A stretch of DNA of 35,118 nucleotides from a virus (IMGVR_UViG_3300030430_004029:1-35118), one strand, 5' to 3'; positions 24,700 to 32,897 are shown, counted from the stretch's first letter. Notes: generated by a model not told the origin, from the sequence alone. Translations and numbers: made by a program.

Positions 24700-25389
24700 A
24701 TGAAAGTTTTACTCTTTGGTGGTACAGGAATACTTGGCAAGCAAATCACAAAAAAGTTAGAGATGGGTGAACATGATTTTCTTTCTCTCGGTAGTGCTAA
24801 CTGCTCGATAGATGACTCATTTGACGTTTATGATACCATCATAGAGTATGATCCAGATATTGTGATACACTGTGCTGGTTTTGTCAATACAGCCGAGGCA
24901 GAAAAATATCCAGATCGATGTATTGAGGTAAATGTAAATGGCACTTCGAACATTGTGGGTGTTTGTAGAACGCTAGACAAAAGACTCGTCTACATATCAA
25001 GTGAATATGTGTTTGATGGATCTGAAGATGAGTATACAACCGAGAGTGGATTGAAACCAATAGGTGTTTATGGTTTGACAAAGGCTTGTGGTGAACTAAT
25101 TGTCAAGACGCTTGAGAATCACATGATCATCAGAGCGCCTTTTTGGAGAGACGAAACATTCAATGTGCCTAAGGCATTCAAGGATCAATACACATGCCGA
25201 CAATACGTTCATGAGGTTGTAGATGACATTTTGAGTGCTAGTTTTTCAAAAGAGGTTGGTGTCAAACACATAGTTGGTAAGTATCAAAGCCTCTATGATC
25301 TAGCCATCGAGACTAAACCTGAAATCGAAGGCATTGACATGCCAGAAAAATTTAGAGGCATACTGCCGATGAAAATAAAACTAATTTGA
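24700..25389 (+). CDS. RmlD-like 4-keto-sugar reductase
   Basis: This 229-residue SDR resembles dTDP-4-dehydrorhamnose reductase. The Rossmann motif is LLFGGTGILGKQI; VIHCAGFVNTAEAE, VYISSEYVFDGS and YGLTKACGE (Y-x3-K) match RmlD. It is about 60 residues shorter than typical RmlD (~290). The ATG at 24700 follows GGAG (24690-24693). No RmlA or RmlB is present in the window, so it may reduce a product of the cassette's GMD or a host precursor. Confidence 0.75.
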   Translation: MKVLLFGGTGILGKQITKKLEMGEHDFLSLGSANCSIDDSFDVYDTIIEYDPDIVIHCAGFVNTAEAEKYPDRCIEVNVNGTSNIVGVCRTLDKRLVYISSEYVFDGSEDEYTTESGLKPIGVYGLTKACGELIVKTLENHMIIRAPFWRDETFNVPKAFKDQYTCRQYVHEVVDDILSASFSKEVGVKHIVGKYQSLYDLAIETKPEIEGIDMPEKFRGILPMKIKLI

Positions 25390-25402
25390 AAGTGAGTTTG
25401 TA

Positions 25403-25942
25403 ATGAGTCAGCCTAATAAATTTCCTAGAGAGCATCATGATGATGTAATCGTCTTTGAACTTCCTATCTTTAGTGATGATAGAGGAAGTTTTAGACTTTT
25501 GTATGGTGAAACACCGAACGATATGAACACAAATTTTGTGCAAGATAATTTTTCTGTGTCAAAGAAAAATGTGATTCGCGGTCTGCATCTGCAAACGAAT
25601 AACCCACAAGGCAAACTAGCCAGTTGTGTTCGTGGTTTACTGACCGATGTGTCTGTTGATCTTAGAAAAGACTCGCCTACTTATGGTAAAGTTTATCAGT
25701 TTGACCTTACTGAAAACCGACATGTTTTTACGCCACCTGGTTTCGCTCATGCGGTAATCGCTAGAGAGGATGATAGTTGCCTTTTCTATAAGTGTACGTC
25801 AGAGTATGATCCAAATTGTCAACTGATTTTGAATCCTTTCTGTGAAGATTTGAACATTGACTGGGGTGTTGATCGTAAAGACTGTATCGTGTCAGAAAAA
25901 GACTTGAACGGTTTGTCATTCTCTGAATATGATGCAAGATGA
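25403..25942 (+). CDS. RmlC-like dTDP-4-dehydrorhamnose 3,5-epimerase
   Basis: This 179-residue cupin is the normal RmlC length. Motifs: FSDDRGSF, VQDNFSVSKKNVIRGLHLQ (catalytic His), VDLRKDSPTYGKV and FTPPGFAHAV. RmlC epimerises C3 and C5 of 4-keto-6-deoxy sugars. With the RmlD-like reductase next to it, the pair could complete a 6-deoxyhexose branch. It overlaps the DUF2061 gene by ATGA. Confidence 0.85.
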   Translation: MSQPNKFPREHHDDVIVFELPIFSDDRGSFRLLYGETPNDMNTNFVQDNFSVSKKNVIRGLHLQTNNPQGKLASCVRGLLTDVSVDLRKDSPTYGKVYQFDLTENRHVFTPPGFAHAVIAREDDSCLFYKCTSEYDPNCQLILNPFCEDLNIDWGVDRKDCIVSEKDLNGLSFSEYDAR

Positions 25943-26139
25943 ACCAAACAAAAACTAGAAGTTTCATAAAATCTGTGCTATGGCGTTTTTTTGCCACGTT
26001 AAATAGTTTTGTAATACTATCACTTGCGATTACAGGTAGCAATTTATTGAACGCCGTCTATATGAACATAAGTGGTTTGATAGTGTATTACGTTTATGAA
26101 AGAGTTTGGAATAAAATAAAGTATGGAGTTATAGAATGA
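25939..26139 (+). CDS. DUF2061 small membrane protein
   Basis: This 66-residue protein matches DUF2061: the TKTRSFIKSVLWRFFAT start, then two hydrophobic segments (residues about 22-34 and 40-52) and ERVWNKIKYG at the end. It should sit in the inner membrane. Its function is unknown; the family is found near sulfur and polysaccharide genes. It overlaps both neighbours by four bases. Confidence 0.72.
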   Translation: MNQTKTRSFIKSVLWRFFATLNSFVILSLAITGSNLLNAVYMNISGLIVYYVYERVWNKIKYGVIE

Positions 26140-27092
26140 AAAATATACTGATCGTTGGTGGTGCAGGTTACGTTGGTACTAAATTGTGCGACACCTTGAT
26201 AACAAGAGGTTACAATGTGAAGGTTATTGACCTTCTATGGTTTGGTAATAATACAAACGAAAAATGCGATGTCATCAAGAAGGACGTTTTTTCTTTGACA
26301 GTTGATGACATGCAAGGTATCGACACGATAGTTTTTGTAGCAGGCTTGTCAAACGATCCTATGGCAGAGTATTCGCCAGCAGAGAACTTTGTTTCTAACT
26401 CAGCGGCACCAGCGTATCTCGCATACATCGCAAAGCAAAGTGGTGTGAGAAAGATGATCTATGCGAGTAGTTGCTCGGTATATGGTTATGCCGTCAACGA
26501 GTTTTATGATGAGACAGGACCCACGGTCGCTCAGTACCCATATGGTTTGTCAAAGTTGCAAGGTGAAAGATCTGTCATCGAGATGAGTGATGAAAACTTC
26601 TCTGTGATAGCATTTAGAAAAGGCACGGTATCTGGTTACAGTCCAAGAATGAGACTAGATCTTGTCGTGAATACCATGTTCAAGTGTGCGATGCAAGATG
26701 GTGTCATTACGGTAAACAATCCATCGATATGGAGACCTATCTTAGATATCAACGATTGTGTCAAGGCTTATGTCAGAGCCATAGAGTCAGACGATAAAAC
26801 CTCTGGTGTTTTCAATCTAGCATCAAACAACTATACTGTTGGTGAAATTGCTGACATGACAGCAAAAAGAATTGAAGAGAACACAAATAAAAAAATAAAA
26901 CTGAACATCAAAAATAATCCTGACATAAGAAATTACAAGGTAAACTTTGATAAGATACAAACAGTTTTTGGTTACAGACCAACTGGTAGTATTGAAACAA
27001 TCGTTGATGATTTACAAAATAATCTTGACAAGTTTGAAGACTTTGATAATAATAACTACTACAATATAAAGGTATTCAAAGAACAAAAATGA
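26136..27092 (+). CDS. NAD-dependent epimerase/dehydratase (extended SDR)
   Basis: This 318-residue SDR has an N-terminal IVGGAGYVGTKL Rossmann motif, YASSCSVYGYA and the catalytic YPYGLSK. RPILDINDCVKAY is the conserved nucleotide-sugar epimerase segment. The substrate is unknown. It overlaps the DUF2061 and DegT-like genes by four bases and may act on the GDP- or dTDP-keto-sugars made in this cassette. Confidence 0.8.
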   Translation: MKNILIVGGAGYVGTKLCDTLITRGYNVKVIDLLWFGNNTNEKCDVIKKDVFSLTVDDMQGIDTIVFVAGLSNDPMAEYSPAENFVSNSAAPAYLAYIAKQSGVRKMIYASSCSVYGYAVNEFYDETGPTVAQYPYGLSKLQGERSVIEMSDENFSVIAFRKGTVSGYSPRMRLDLVVNTMFKCAMQDGVITVNNPSIWRPILDINDCVKAYVRAIESDDKTSGVFNLASNNYTVGEIADMTAKRIEENTNKKIKLNIKNNPDIRNYKVNFDKIQTVFGYRPTGSIETIVDDLQNNLDKFEDFDNNNYYNIKVFKEQK

Positions 27093-27697
27093 GTTTTGAT
27101 GCAGTATTAGAATTAGAAAAAAGAATCGCAGAGTTTTATGGTGCGCCTCACGCTGTGGCAGTAGATTGCTGCACACATGGTGTTGAGTTGTGTTTGCGAA
27201 TGTTGAATTGTAATGATATAACAATACCAACTAGAACTTACGTTTCGATTCCTATGCTTGCAGAAAAACTAAACTTGCGATGGACATGGAAAGATGAAAA
27301 CTGGCAAGACTATTACGAGATTGGTAACACCAATATCATCGATGCTGCTGTGTTGTGGAAAGAAAACAGTTATGTTGCAGGTAAGTTTATGTGCCTGAGT
27401 TTTCAGTTTCAGAAACATTTAAATTTGGGTAGAGGTGGTATGATACTAACCGATTGCCCTGAGTCGGCTGAGAGATTGAAAAAAATGTCGCATGATGGTA
27501 GATTACCAGACATACCTTGGAGAGAACAAAATATAAATTGTTTGGGATATCATTACTATATGACACCCGAGACCGCTGAACTAGGTCTAAATAAAATCGA
27601 CAAGGCAATACAGACGAAGCCCCGTCAATGGGTTATTACTGACTGGCCTGACTTGAGAAACATGAGCATTTTTAATAATATGGAGACTATAAAATGA
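27089..27697 (+). CDS. Short DegT/DnrJ/EryC1-like aminotransferase
   Basis: This 202-residue protein matches the N-terminal large domain of DegT/DnrJ/EryC1 sugar aminotransferases. Visible features are FYGAPHAVAVDCCTHGVEL, the PLP-ring Asp in IIDAAV (D85) and the PLP Schiff-base Lys in QKHLNLGRGG (K109). Usual members have 360-400 residues, and the C-terminal small domain is almost entirely missing. The reading frame is intact, with clean overlaps on both sides, so this looks like a compact form rather than fresh decay. Whether it is active is uncertain. Confidence 0.7.
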   Translation: MSFDAVLELEKRIAEFYGAPHAVAVDCCTHGVELCLRMLNCNDITIPTRTYVSIPMLAEKLNLRWTWKDENWQDYYEIGNTNIIDAAVLWKENSYVAGKFMCLSFQFQKHLNLGRGGMILTDCPESAERLKKMSHDGRLPDIPWREQNINCLGYHYYMTPETAELGLNKIDKAIQTKPRQWVITDWPDLRNMSIFNNMETIK

Positions 27698-28671
27698 GTA
27701 AAGTGGCATTGGTTACAGGTATCGCAGGACAAGATGGTAGTTACCTAAGTGAACATCTGATTGAGCAAGGTTATGAGGTTCACGGTGTTATTCGAAGGCA
27801 GTCTACCGCTGAACATCAAGAGTCTAGAATTGATCACCTATTCGAAACGGGAAAGATCAATACACACTACGCTGATCTTCTAGATGTACCGTCGCTCACA
27901 AGTATTGTCACCGATGTAAAACCAACACACATTTTCAACTTGGCTGCGATGAGTCACGTTAGAATTAGTTTTGAAGTTCCTGCCTTCACGATTCAGACAA
28001 ATGGTCTTGGTGTTCTCAACATGCTAGAGATTTATCGTCAGTATGCACCAGATGCAAAATTTTATCAAGCGTCATCATCAGAGATGTTTGGTAACTCTGT
28101 TGATGATGATGGCTTTCAGCGTGAATCAACCAGCATGAACCCAGTAAGCCCATACGGTTGCTCAAAGGTTCTCGGTTACAATCTGGTTAGACACTATCGC
28201 AACGCTTATAAACTGCACGCATGTAATGGTATTTTGTTTAATCACGAATCACCACGAAGAGGCTCTAACTTCGTGACAAACAAAGTGGCAAAGACTGCCG
28301 CACAAATCAAACTTGGTCTCGCTGACAAACTAGAACTTGGTAACATGGACTCATATCGTGATTGGGGTCACTCTAAAGATTACACAAGAGCCATGATCAA
28401 GATTATCAATCACGACACACCAGATGACTTCGTTGTTTCGACAGGCGAGACATACTCGGTTCGTGATTTGTGTAAGGTTGTTTTTGAACACTTAGATTTG
28501 AACTACGAAGATTACGTTGTTCAGAATCCAAAGTATATGCGACCAGAAGAGTTGAAGTATCTTCGTGGCGACTGCACAAAAACAAAAGAAGTTTTGGGTT
28601 GGGAACCAGAATACACTTTTGAGTCTATGATGCAAGAGATGGTTGATCATTGGCTAGAGAAATTGAAGTAA
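27694..28671 (+). CDS. gmd: GDP-mannose 4,6-dehydratase
   Basis: This 325-residue SDR converts GDP-mannose to GDP-4-keto-6-deoxymannose, the committed step to GDP-fucose and related sugars. TGIAGQDGSYL is the GMD-type Rossmann motif, RRQST and NLAAMSHVRISF follow, SSSEMFG carries the catalytic Ser/Glu and YGCSK the Y-x3-K. NHESPRRG and MDSYRDWGHSKDY are diagnostic of GMD. It is the last gene of the cassette, and its product would feed the GT11 and GT10-like fucosyltransferases upstream. Confidence 0.92.
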   Translation: MSKVALVTGIAGQDGSYLSEHLIEQGYEVHGVIRRQSTAEHQESRIDHLFETGKINTHYADLLDVPSLTSIVTDVKPTHIFNLAAMSHVRISFEVPAFTIQTNGLGVLNMLEIYRQYAPDAKFYQASSSEMFGNSVDDDGFQRESTSMNPVSPYGCSKVLGYNLVRHYRNAYKLHACNGILFNHESPRRGSNFVTNKVAKTAAQIKLGLADKLELGNMDSYRDWGHSKDYTRAMIKIINHDTPDDFVVSTGETYSVRDLCKVVFEHLDLNYEDYVVQNPKYMRPEELKYLRGDCTKTKEVLGWEPEYTFESMMQEMVDHWLEKLK

Positions 28672-28686
28672 AGATAAATTTTTCAC

Positions 28687-28714
28687 TTGATGTTTTTCTA
28701 CGCGGGTGTAGAAT
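28687..28714 (+). promoter_or_regulatory. Sigma70-like promoter of gp41
   Basis: TTGATG (28687-28692) and TAGAAT (28709-28714) are 16 bp apart. The predicted start is 28721, the first base of the gp41 ATG, with the same six-base gap seen between the uvsY -10 box and its ATG. The mRNA would be leaderless. Confidence 0.68.
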
Positions 28715-28720
28715 GTCTGC

Positions 28721-30094
28721 ATGAGTGTTGAACAAATTATTCTTTCTAATCTAGTCTTGAATGACGAGTATTGCCGCAAGACTCTGCCATTTCTCAAAGA
28801 CGAATATTTTCTCGATGAGTCAGAGCGTGTGGTTTTCAAGACCATCAAAAACTTTGTTGAAGAATTCAATGCCTTGCCAACGCAAGACGCATTGAAGATT
28901 GCTCTTGACAAGGACAAAAATCTAAATGAGTCGGTGCATCAGACTTGTGTTCGTATCATCAACAACTTTGGTGATGGTGAGCCAAATACAGAATGGCTTC
29001 TCAAAGAATCAGAAACTTTCTGTAAAGACAAAGCCGTTTACAATGCGATCATGAACTCGATTGCCATCATTGATGGCCAAGACAAAGAGAAAGGCGAGAC
29101 TGCGATACCTCAGATTCTTTCTGACGCTCTCGCTATCTCTTTTGATACTCATGTCGGTCACGATTATGAAGAAGACTCTGATGAGCGGTTTGATTTTTAT
29201 CATCGTGTTGAAACACGAACCGAGTTTGATATTGATCTGATGAACAAGATCACGAACGGTGGTCTTCCGAACAAAACTCTAAACGTAGTCATGGCTGGCA
29301 CTGGTGTCGGCAAGTCTATGTTCTTGTGTCACTTTGCAACCTCATGCCTGAAACAAAACAAACGAGTCTTGTATATCACCTGTGAAATGGCAGAGGAAAG
29401 AATCGCAGAGCGTATTGATGCAAATATGATGAACATCACACTCGACACACTCAAGACCTTGCCGAAAGAAATGTATGATCGTAAACTTGAGCGGGCGATG
29501 AAGAATGTTAGTGGTCGCCTAATTGTGAAAGAGTATCCGACCGCTTCGGCAAACGTCATGCACTTTCGGTCTTTGTTTGAAGAGTTAAAACTCAAGAGAA
29601 ACTTTGTGCCTGATGTGGTCATCGTTGACTATCTCAACATCTGTGCCTCTGCAAGGTTCAAAGCAGGATCGTCTGTGAACTCTTACACTTTCATCAAAGC
29701 GATTGCAGAAGAACTTAGAGGCCTCGCAGTAGAGATGAACCTACCTATCGTTACCGCAACGCAAACGAATCGAACAGGCTTCTCGAATACTGATGTGAGT
29801 CTCGAAGATACCTCTGAATCGTTTGGTTTGCCAGCAACGGCTGACTTTATGTTTGCCTTGATCACCACAGATGAACTTGAGCAACTTGGTCAGATCATGG
29901 TGAAGCAATTGAAGAATCGTTATGGCGATCCAAACACGAACAAAAAGTTTGTGATCGGTGTTGACAAGTCGAAGATGTCATTCTACAATCTTGAAGATTC
30001 AGCACAGACATCTCTCACACCTGCACCACAAGAAAATCTTGGTGGTCTCGACAGCAAGTTTGAGAAAGGAAACTTTGATGGGTGGAACATATGA
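28721..30094 (+). CDS. 41: Replicative DNA helicase gp41 (DnaB-like)
   Basis: This 457-residue protein (T4 gp41 has 475) is the hexameric 5'-3' replication-fork helicase. An N-terminal DnaB-N-like helical domain is followed by the RecA-like motor: Walker A GTGVGKS (residues 193-199), VLYITCEMAEERIAERIDAN, Walker B VVIVDYLNI, the TATQTNR sensor and a C-terminal VGVDKSKM-type Arg-finger region. In T4, uvsX, gp40 and gp41 are adjacent; here the sugar cassette separates uvsX from gp41 and no gp40 is seen. The ATG has no ribosome-binding site. Confidence 0.9.
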   Translation: MSVEQIILSNLVLNDEYCRKTLPFLKDEYFLDESERVVFKTIKNFVEEFNALPTQDALKIALDKDKNLNESVHQTCVRIINNFGDGEPNTEWLLKESETFCKDKAVYNAIMNSIAIIDGQDKEKGETAIPQILSDALAISFDTHVGHDYEEDSDERFDFYHRVETRTEFDIDLMNKITNGGLPNKTLNVVMAGTGVGKSMFLCHFATSCLKQNKRVLYITCEMAEERIAERIDANMMNITLDTLKTLPKEMYDRKLERAMKNVSGRLIVKEYPTASANVMHFRSLFEELKLKRNFVPDVVIVDYLNICASARFKAGSSVNSYTFIKAIAEELRGLAVEMNLPIVTATQTNRTGFSNTDVSLEDTSESFGLPATADFMFALITTDELEQLGQIMVKQLKNRYGDPNTNKKFVIGVDKSKMSFYNLEDSAQTSLTPAPQENLGGLDSKFEKGNFDGWNI

Positions 30095-30420
30095 TAAAAG
30101 TATTAGAGACAGAACCACCGAAGAAATTAATCCTAAATATTGTTGAATGGTTCCTTACGAGACACGATCTAACAGAAACAAAAGTCTACGTTCACCCGCT
30201 ACACAACATGAATTGTTGGGGTGAAGCAGAACAAATTTGTGAAGGTGAGTATCGTATCAAAGTATGCACCAACCAATCTCTTCGTGACTTTGTTGCTACC
30301 GTGATGCACGAACTCGTTCATGTGCAACAATGGGAAACAGGTGTGTGGAAAGGTGACGGCGAAAAGGAAGCAGAGAAACGTCAATACAAATTGGCAGACG
30401 AATACTGGAAAGGCAAATGA
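30091..30420 (+). CDS. Small HExxH putative metalloprotein
   Basis: This 109-residue protein has the zincin motif HELVH in VMHELVHVQQWETG, with Glu-rich EKEAEKRQYKLADEYW after it that could give the third ligand. The preceding RDFVATVMHE resembles SprT/minigluzincin helices. It might be a small metallopeptidase, but no wider match can be made. The ATG at 30091 overlaps the gp41 stop (ATGA) and is preferred over GTG 30082. It overlaps the methyltransferase gene by four bases. Confidence 0.62.
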   Translation: MIKVLETEPPKKLILNIVEWFLTRHDLTETKVYVHPLHNMNCWGEAEQICEGEYRIKVCTNQSLRDFVATVMHELVHVQQWETGVWKGDGEKEAEKRQYKLADEYWKGK

Positions 30421-32018
30421 TGAAAAAATATTTCTTCGAAAAAAATACACACGTTCTAAACTCTGAAGTCAATGTGTTCTTTGAGAATCTTCTTGACATG
30501 AGTAATGATGAGTTTCGACAATGGGTGATCGACTATCGCAAAAAACTTATTGAGTCATGGGACAATTATGGTTGTGCGCCTCGCTCTGGTGCAGACGAAG
30601 AAAAAATTATCAAGACTTTCAACTCGCTTTCATCACACCCTGTTCACAAGTTTGAACACACCGATCAACTTGGTTGCTCGTTCGAGAAAAAGAACGATGT
30701 CATTCTCAACACGGCAAGGGCAGGCACCGAAGTTGATCAGTTCTTTCCGACAATGATGAAAGCAAGAATCAACTACAATGCAAAGAGTGATGGTCACTCT
30801 GTCTATGATATGTTCTCTGATGACAAGTACCTTGAGCGAATGGTCAAAGGCAGTCAACGGCACTTCAAGCGTGATAGTTTTTATCATTACAGTCACACCA
30901 TGAAACTTGGTGATCCATCGAACATTATCAGTGCAGACAGTGGTTTTGATTTCTGTGAGAAGTGTTGTCAGAATCAACAACTCATGGAGTCAATGGGTTA
31001 CGATTACTGGTTGAGCGAGAAAGAAGAGTCTGAAGGATTGTCAACAGGCTACTACCGTGTTGATCAGTCGAAGCAACTTTCATTGTCAGCCGAACAGGTC
31101 AAGACCTTACATGATCGTGGTTGTTTTACTGATCGACAAATTGCAAACATTGATGTGAACGATCTGAAACCAGATCACGTTTACATTCTGCGTCTATACA
31201 AACTTGGGCAGAAGATCTTTCCGAAAGGCTTCACTGCATTCAAGATTGGTTACATTCAAGTGGCAGTAAACTTCCCACCAATGACTGCCAAGTATCTCTA
31301 TGAAAGGTTTACTGAGCATGTTAAAGATCAAGAAGTTCTTCGCATTTATGATCCATCTTCCGGTTGGGGTGGTCGCATTCTTGGCGCTATGTCTGTACGG
31401 GATGATCGTCGGGTTCACTATATTGGCACAGACCCTAATCCAGAAAATCAAATCCCCGAAGAGGGCATAAGTCGATACGACTACCTTGCCAAGTTCTTCA
31501 ACGATAACACATATCGAGGCAATGGCATTTTCAGTGATGCCAATACGTTTGAAACCTACGACGAGTGTGCAGAAGATATCAAGAACAACCTTGGCTTTCA
31601 AAAGCACAAGGGTAAACTTGATCTCGTATTCACATCGCCTCCATACTTCAACCGTGAGGGCTACGCTAACGACGATAAACAGTCGTATCAGCGTTATCCA
31701 GGCTATCAGGGGTGGGTAGACGGGTTCTTGCGACCAACGCTTGAGACGGCGGTTGAGTATCTTCGACCGCAAAGATATCTGCTCTGGAATATTGCAGACA
31801 TTCTCATGGGTAAAGAATACATGCCACTTGAGAAAGACTCGAAAGATATTCTTGAGTCACTCGGTATGGAGTATAAGGGCTTTGTCAAGATGGCAATGGC
31901 ATCTATGCCAGGACAAAACCGACTCGATGAGAACGGCATTCCCAAGTGCAAGAACTATTGCAAAGTGAATGGGCAGTATCTCAAATACGAGCCGGTTTTC
32001 GTCTTTTGGAAACCTTAA
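30417..32018 (+). CDS. Putative amino-group DNA methyltransferase (N4-C/N6-A type)
   Basis: This 533-residue protein carries a SAM-binding motif YDPSSGWGGR (residues 311-320) and the catalytic TSPPY at 406-410. SPPY favours cytosine-N4 methylation, although N6-adenine enzymes use similar forms. The two motifs are only ~85 residues apart and the domain lies in the C-terminal half; the first ~300 residues are unassigned and could hold target recognition, with FCEKCC near 180-185. No cognate restriction gene is seen, so host-restriction evasion or regulation is likelier than an R-M pair. Its stop lies in a palindrome. Confidence 0.75.
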   Translation: MMKKYFFEKNTHVLNSEVNVFFENLLDMSNDEFRQWVIDYRKKLIESWDNYGCAPRSGADEEKIIKTFNSLSSHPVHKFEHTDQLGCSFEKKNDVILNTARAGTEVDQFFPTMMKARINYNAKSDGHSVYDMFSDDKYLERMVKGSQRHFKRDSFYHYSHTMKLGDPSNIISADSGFDFCEKCCQNQQLMESMGYDYWLSEKEESEGLSTGYYRVDQSKQLSLSAEQVKTLHDRGCFTDRQIANIDVNDLKPDHVYILRLYKLGQKIFPKGFTAFKIGYIQVAVNFPPMTAKYLYERFTEHVKDQEVLRIYDPSSGWGGRILGAMSVRDDRRVHYIGTDPNPENQIPEEGISRYDYLAKFFNDNTYRGNGIFSDANTFETYDECAEDIKNNLGFQKHKGKLDLVFTSPPYFNREGYANDDKQSYQRYPGYQGWVDGFLRPTLETAVEYLRPQRYLLWNIADILMGKEYMPLEKDSKDILESLGMEYKGFVKMAMASMPGQNRLDENGIPKCKNYCKVNGQYLKYEPVFVFWKP

Positions 32019-32023
32019 GGTTT
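32010..32023. other. Palindrome at the convergent gene junction
   Basis: A perfect 14-bp palindrome, AAACCTTAAGGTTT, covers the methyltransferase stop codon and ends one base before the stop of the - strand gene. Folded, it gives only a 5-bp AT-rich stem with a TTAA loop and no strong T-run, so terminator function is doubtful. Confidence 0.4.
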
Positions 32024-32024
32024 A

Positions 32025-32453
32025 TTACTGAGGGGTATAGATAGGCCTTCCGTCTGGACCAGACTTCTTACCGAAGGGGTTGTTTGGATTGAATACATAA
32101 GGATTCCTGAACCGACGCCGCCCTGGGTGAAAACTTTCTTCATGCTCGCCTTCGTGCATACCTTCGTCTTCTTCATGATCCATCTCATGCATACCAGCAC
32201 GAATCATCATGCGGCCGAGTTCTGCAAGAGCCTTCTCGTCCATTTCGTGGGCGCCCTCATGATAGCCTTCATCTTCTTCATGATCCATTTCTTTCATCGC
32301 TTCATGATAGCCAGCCATCAGGCCTCGCTTCATGCCCTCATGATAGCCTTCATCTTCTTCATGGGCACCTTCGTGGACACCAGCATAAAGTTCTTGTAGT
32401 CCTTGATTGAAGCCGGCTTTGTAAGCCTCGCTAAGTTGTTCTCTAAAGTTCAT
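32025..32453 (-). CDS. His/Glu/Asp-rich repeat protein with capsid-targeting-like N terminus
   Basis: This 142-residue protein is not a recognised family. The ATG at 32453 follows AGGAGA and a late promoter; an in-frame TTG at 32474 is discarded. The start MNFREQLSEA fits a T4-type leader ending in LxE. The middle (residues about 25-105) is built from repeats of HEEDEGYHEG/HEEDEGMHEG with GMKRG and GYHEAMK insertions, rich in His, Glu and Asp. The tail is Pro/Asn-rich and basic. Metal binding or a packaged head-internal role are possible. The same HE(E/K)DEG motif occurs in the basic protein at 33246-33740. Confidence 0.6.
   Translation of the reverse strand: MNFREQLSEAYKAGFNQGLQELYAGVHEGAHEEDEGYHEGMKRGLMAGYHEAMKEMDHEEDEGYHEGAHEMDEKALAELGRMMIRAGMHEMDHEEDEGMHEGEHEESFHPGRRRFRNPYVFNPNNPFGKKSGPDGRPIYTPQ
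32253..32363 (-). repeat. 30-bp direct repeat inside the His/Glu-rich gene
   Basis: Exact 30-bp copies lie at 32253-32282 and 32334-32363 (period 81 bp) and encode the HEEDEGYHEG unit twice. Further partial copies surround them. The period is a multiple of three, so the reading frame is kept. Confidence 0.8.
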
Positions 32454-32480
32454 TTGTTTTCTCCTGTTGATCAATAGGTG

Positions 32481-32492
32481 ATGGTATTTATG
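32481..32492 (-). promoter_or_regulatory. T4-type late promoter (CATAAATACCAT)
   Basis: This is the third exact copy of the 12-mer, on the - strand. Predicted start is about 32479, giving a leader of about 26 bases with AGGAGA before the ATG at 32453. Confidence 0.8.
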
Positions 32493-32495
32493 TTT

Positions 32496-32897
32496 TTAGA
32501 TGGTTATAATTTCGATCTCTTTTCGTATGGGTAGCATATCGCCAAGTTTGATACCAAGACTATCTGCTGTACCAAAAGGAAACTCAATCGCAAACTTGAG
32601 AGGTCCATCTATAAAGTGTTCTGTGTTCATGCTCTTTGTTCTGGGATGAAACATATGCGAGATGTCAAAGACAGTGCCGTTTCGATCCATTGATACGATG
32701 TCCATGTCCATCTTACAGTTTTTCATCGTGAAGATCTTGCTGCCTTCATCGGGAAAAGAGAATAGCATACCATGATTCTTGGGTAGGCCAGTGCGATGCA
32801 TGAGTCCGACTTGTCTCTTTGATGGTGAAGCAGCGATCTCTAGCATCACTGGTTGACCACCGATCTCTATTTGTAGTCGCCGAAGACCCTCAAACAT
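32496..32897 (-). CDS. DUF192-family protein
   Basis: This 133-residue protein matches DUF192: VGLMHRTGLPKNHGMLFSFPDEG, then FTMKNCKMDMDIVSMDRNGTV, the family's MxNTxxpLDixfid pattern, and a C-terminal GTADSLGIKLGDML like the usual GtaerlgIkvGDkv. The function is unknown; bacterial members are often secreted, but no signal peptide is seen here. It starts three bases after the stop of the upstream gene, and the next late promoter begins just beyond its stop. Confidence 0.82.
   Translation of the reverse strand: MFEGLRRLQIEIGGQPVMLEIAASPSKRQVGLMHRTGLPKNHGMLFSFPDEGSKIFTMKNCKMDMDIVSMDRNGTVFDISHMFHPRTKSMNTEHFIDGPLKFAIEFPFGTADSLGIKLGDMLPIRKEIEIITI

Noticed and set aside
31194-31772. 192-residue open frame on the - strand opposite the methyltransferase
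   Set aside because: It lies wholly within the conserved SAM and catalytic motifs of the + strand gene, has no ribosome-binding site, and its Val/Ile/Cys-rich composition is what antisense reading of this gene yields.
32127-32399. 90-residue + strand frame across the His/Glu-rich gene
   Set aside because: It is antisense to a repeat gene that has its own late promoter and AGGAGA site; the Phe/Ile/Met composition mirrors GAA/GAT/CAT codons.
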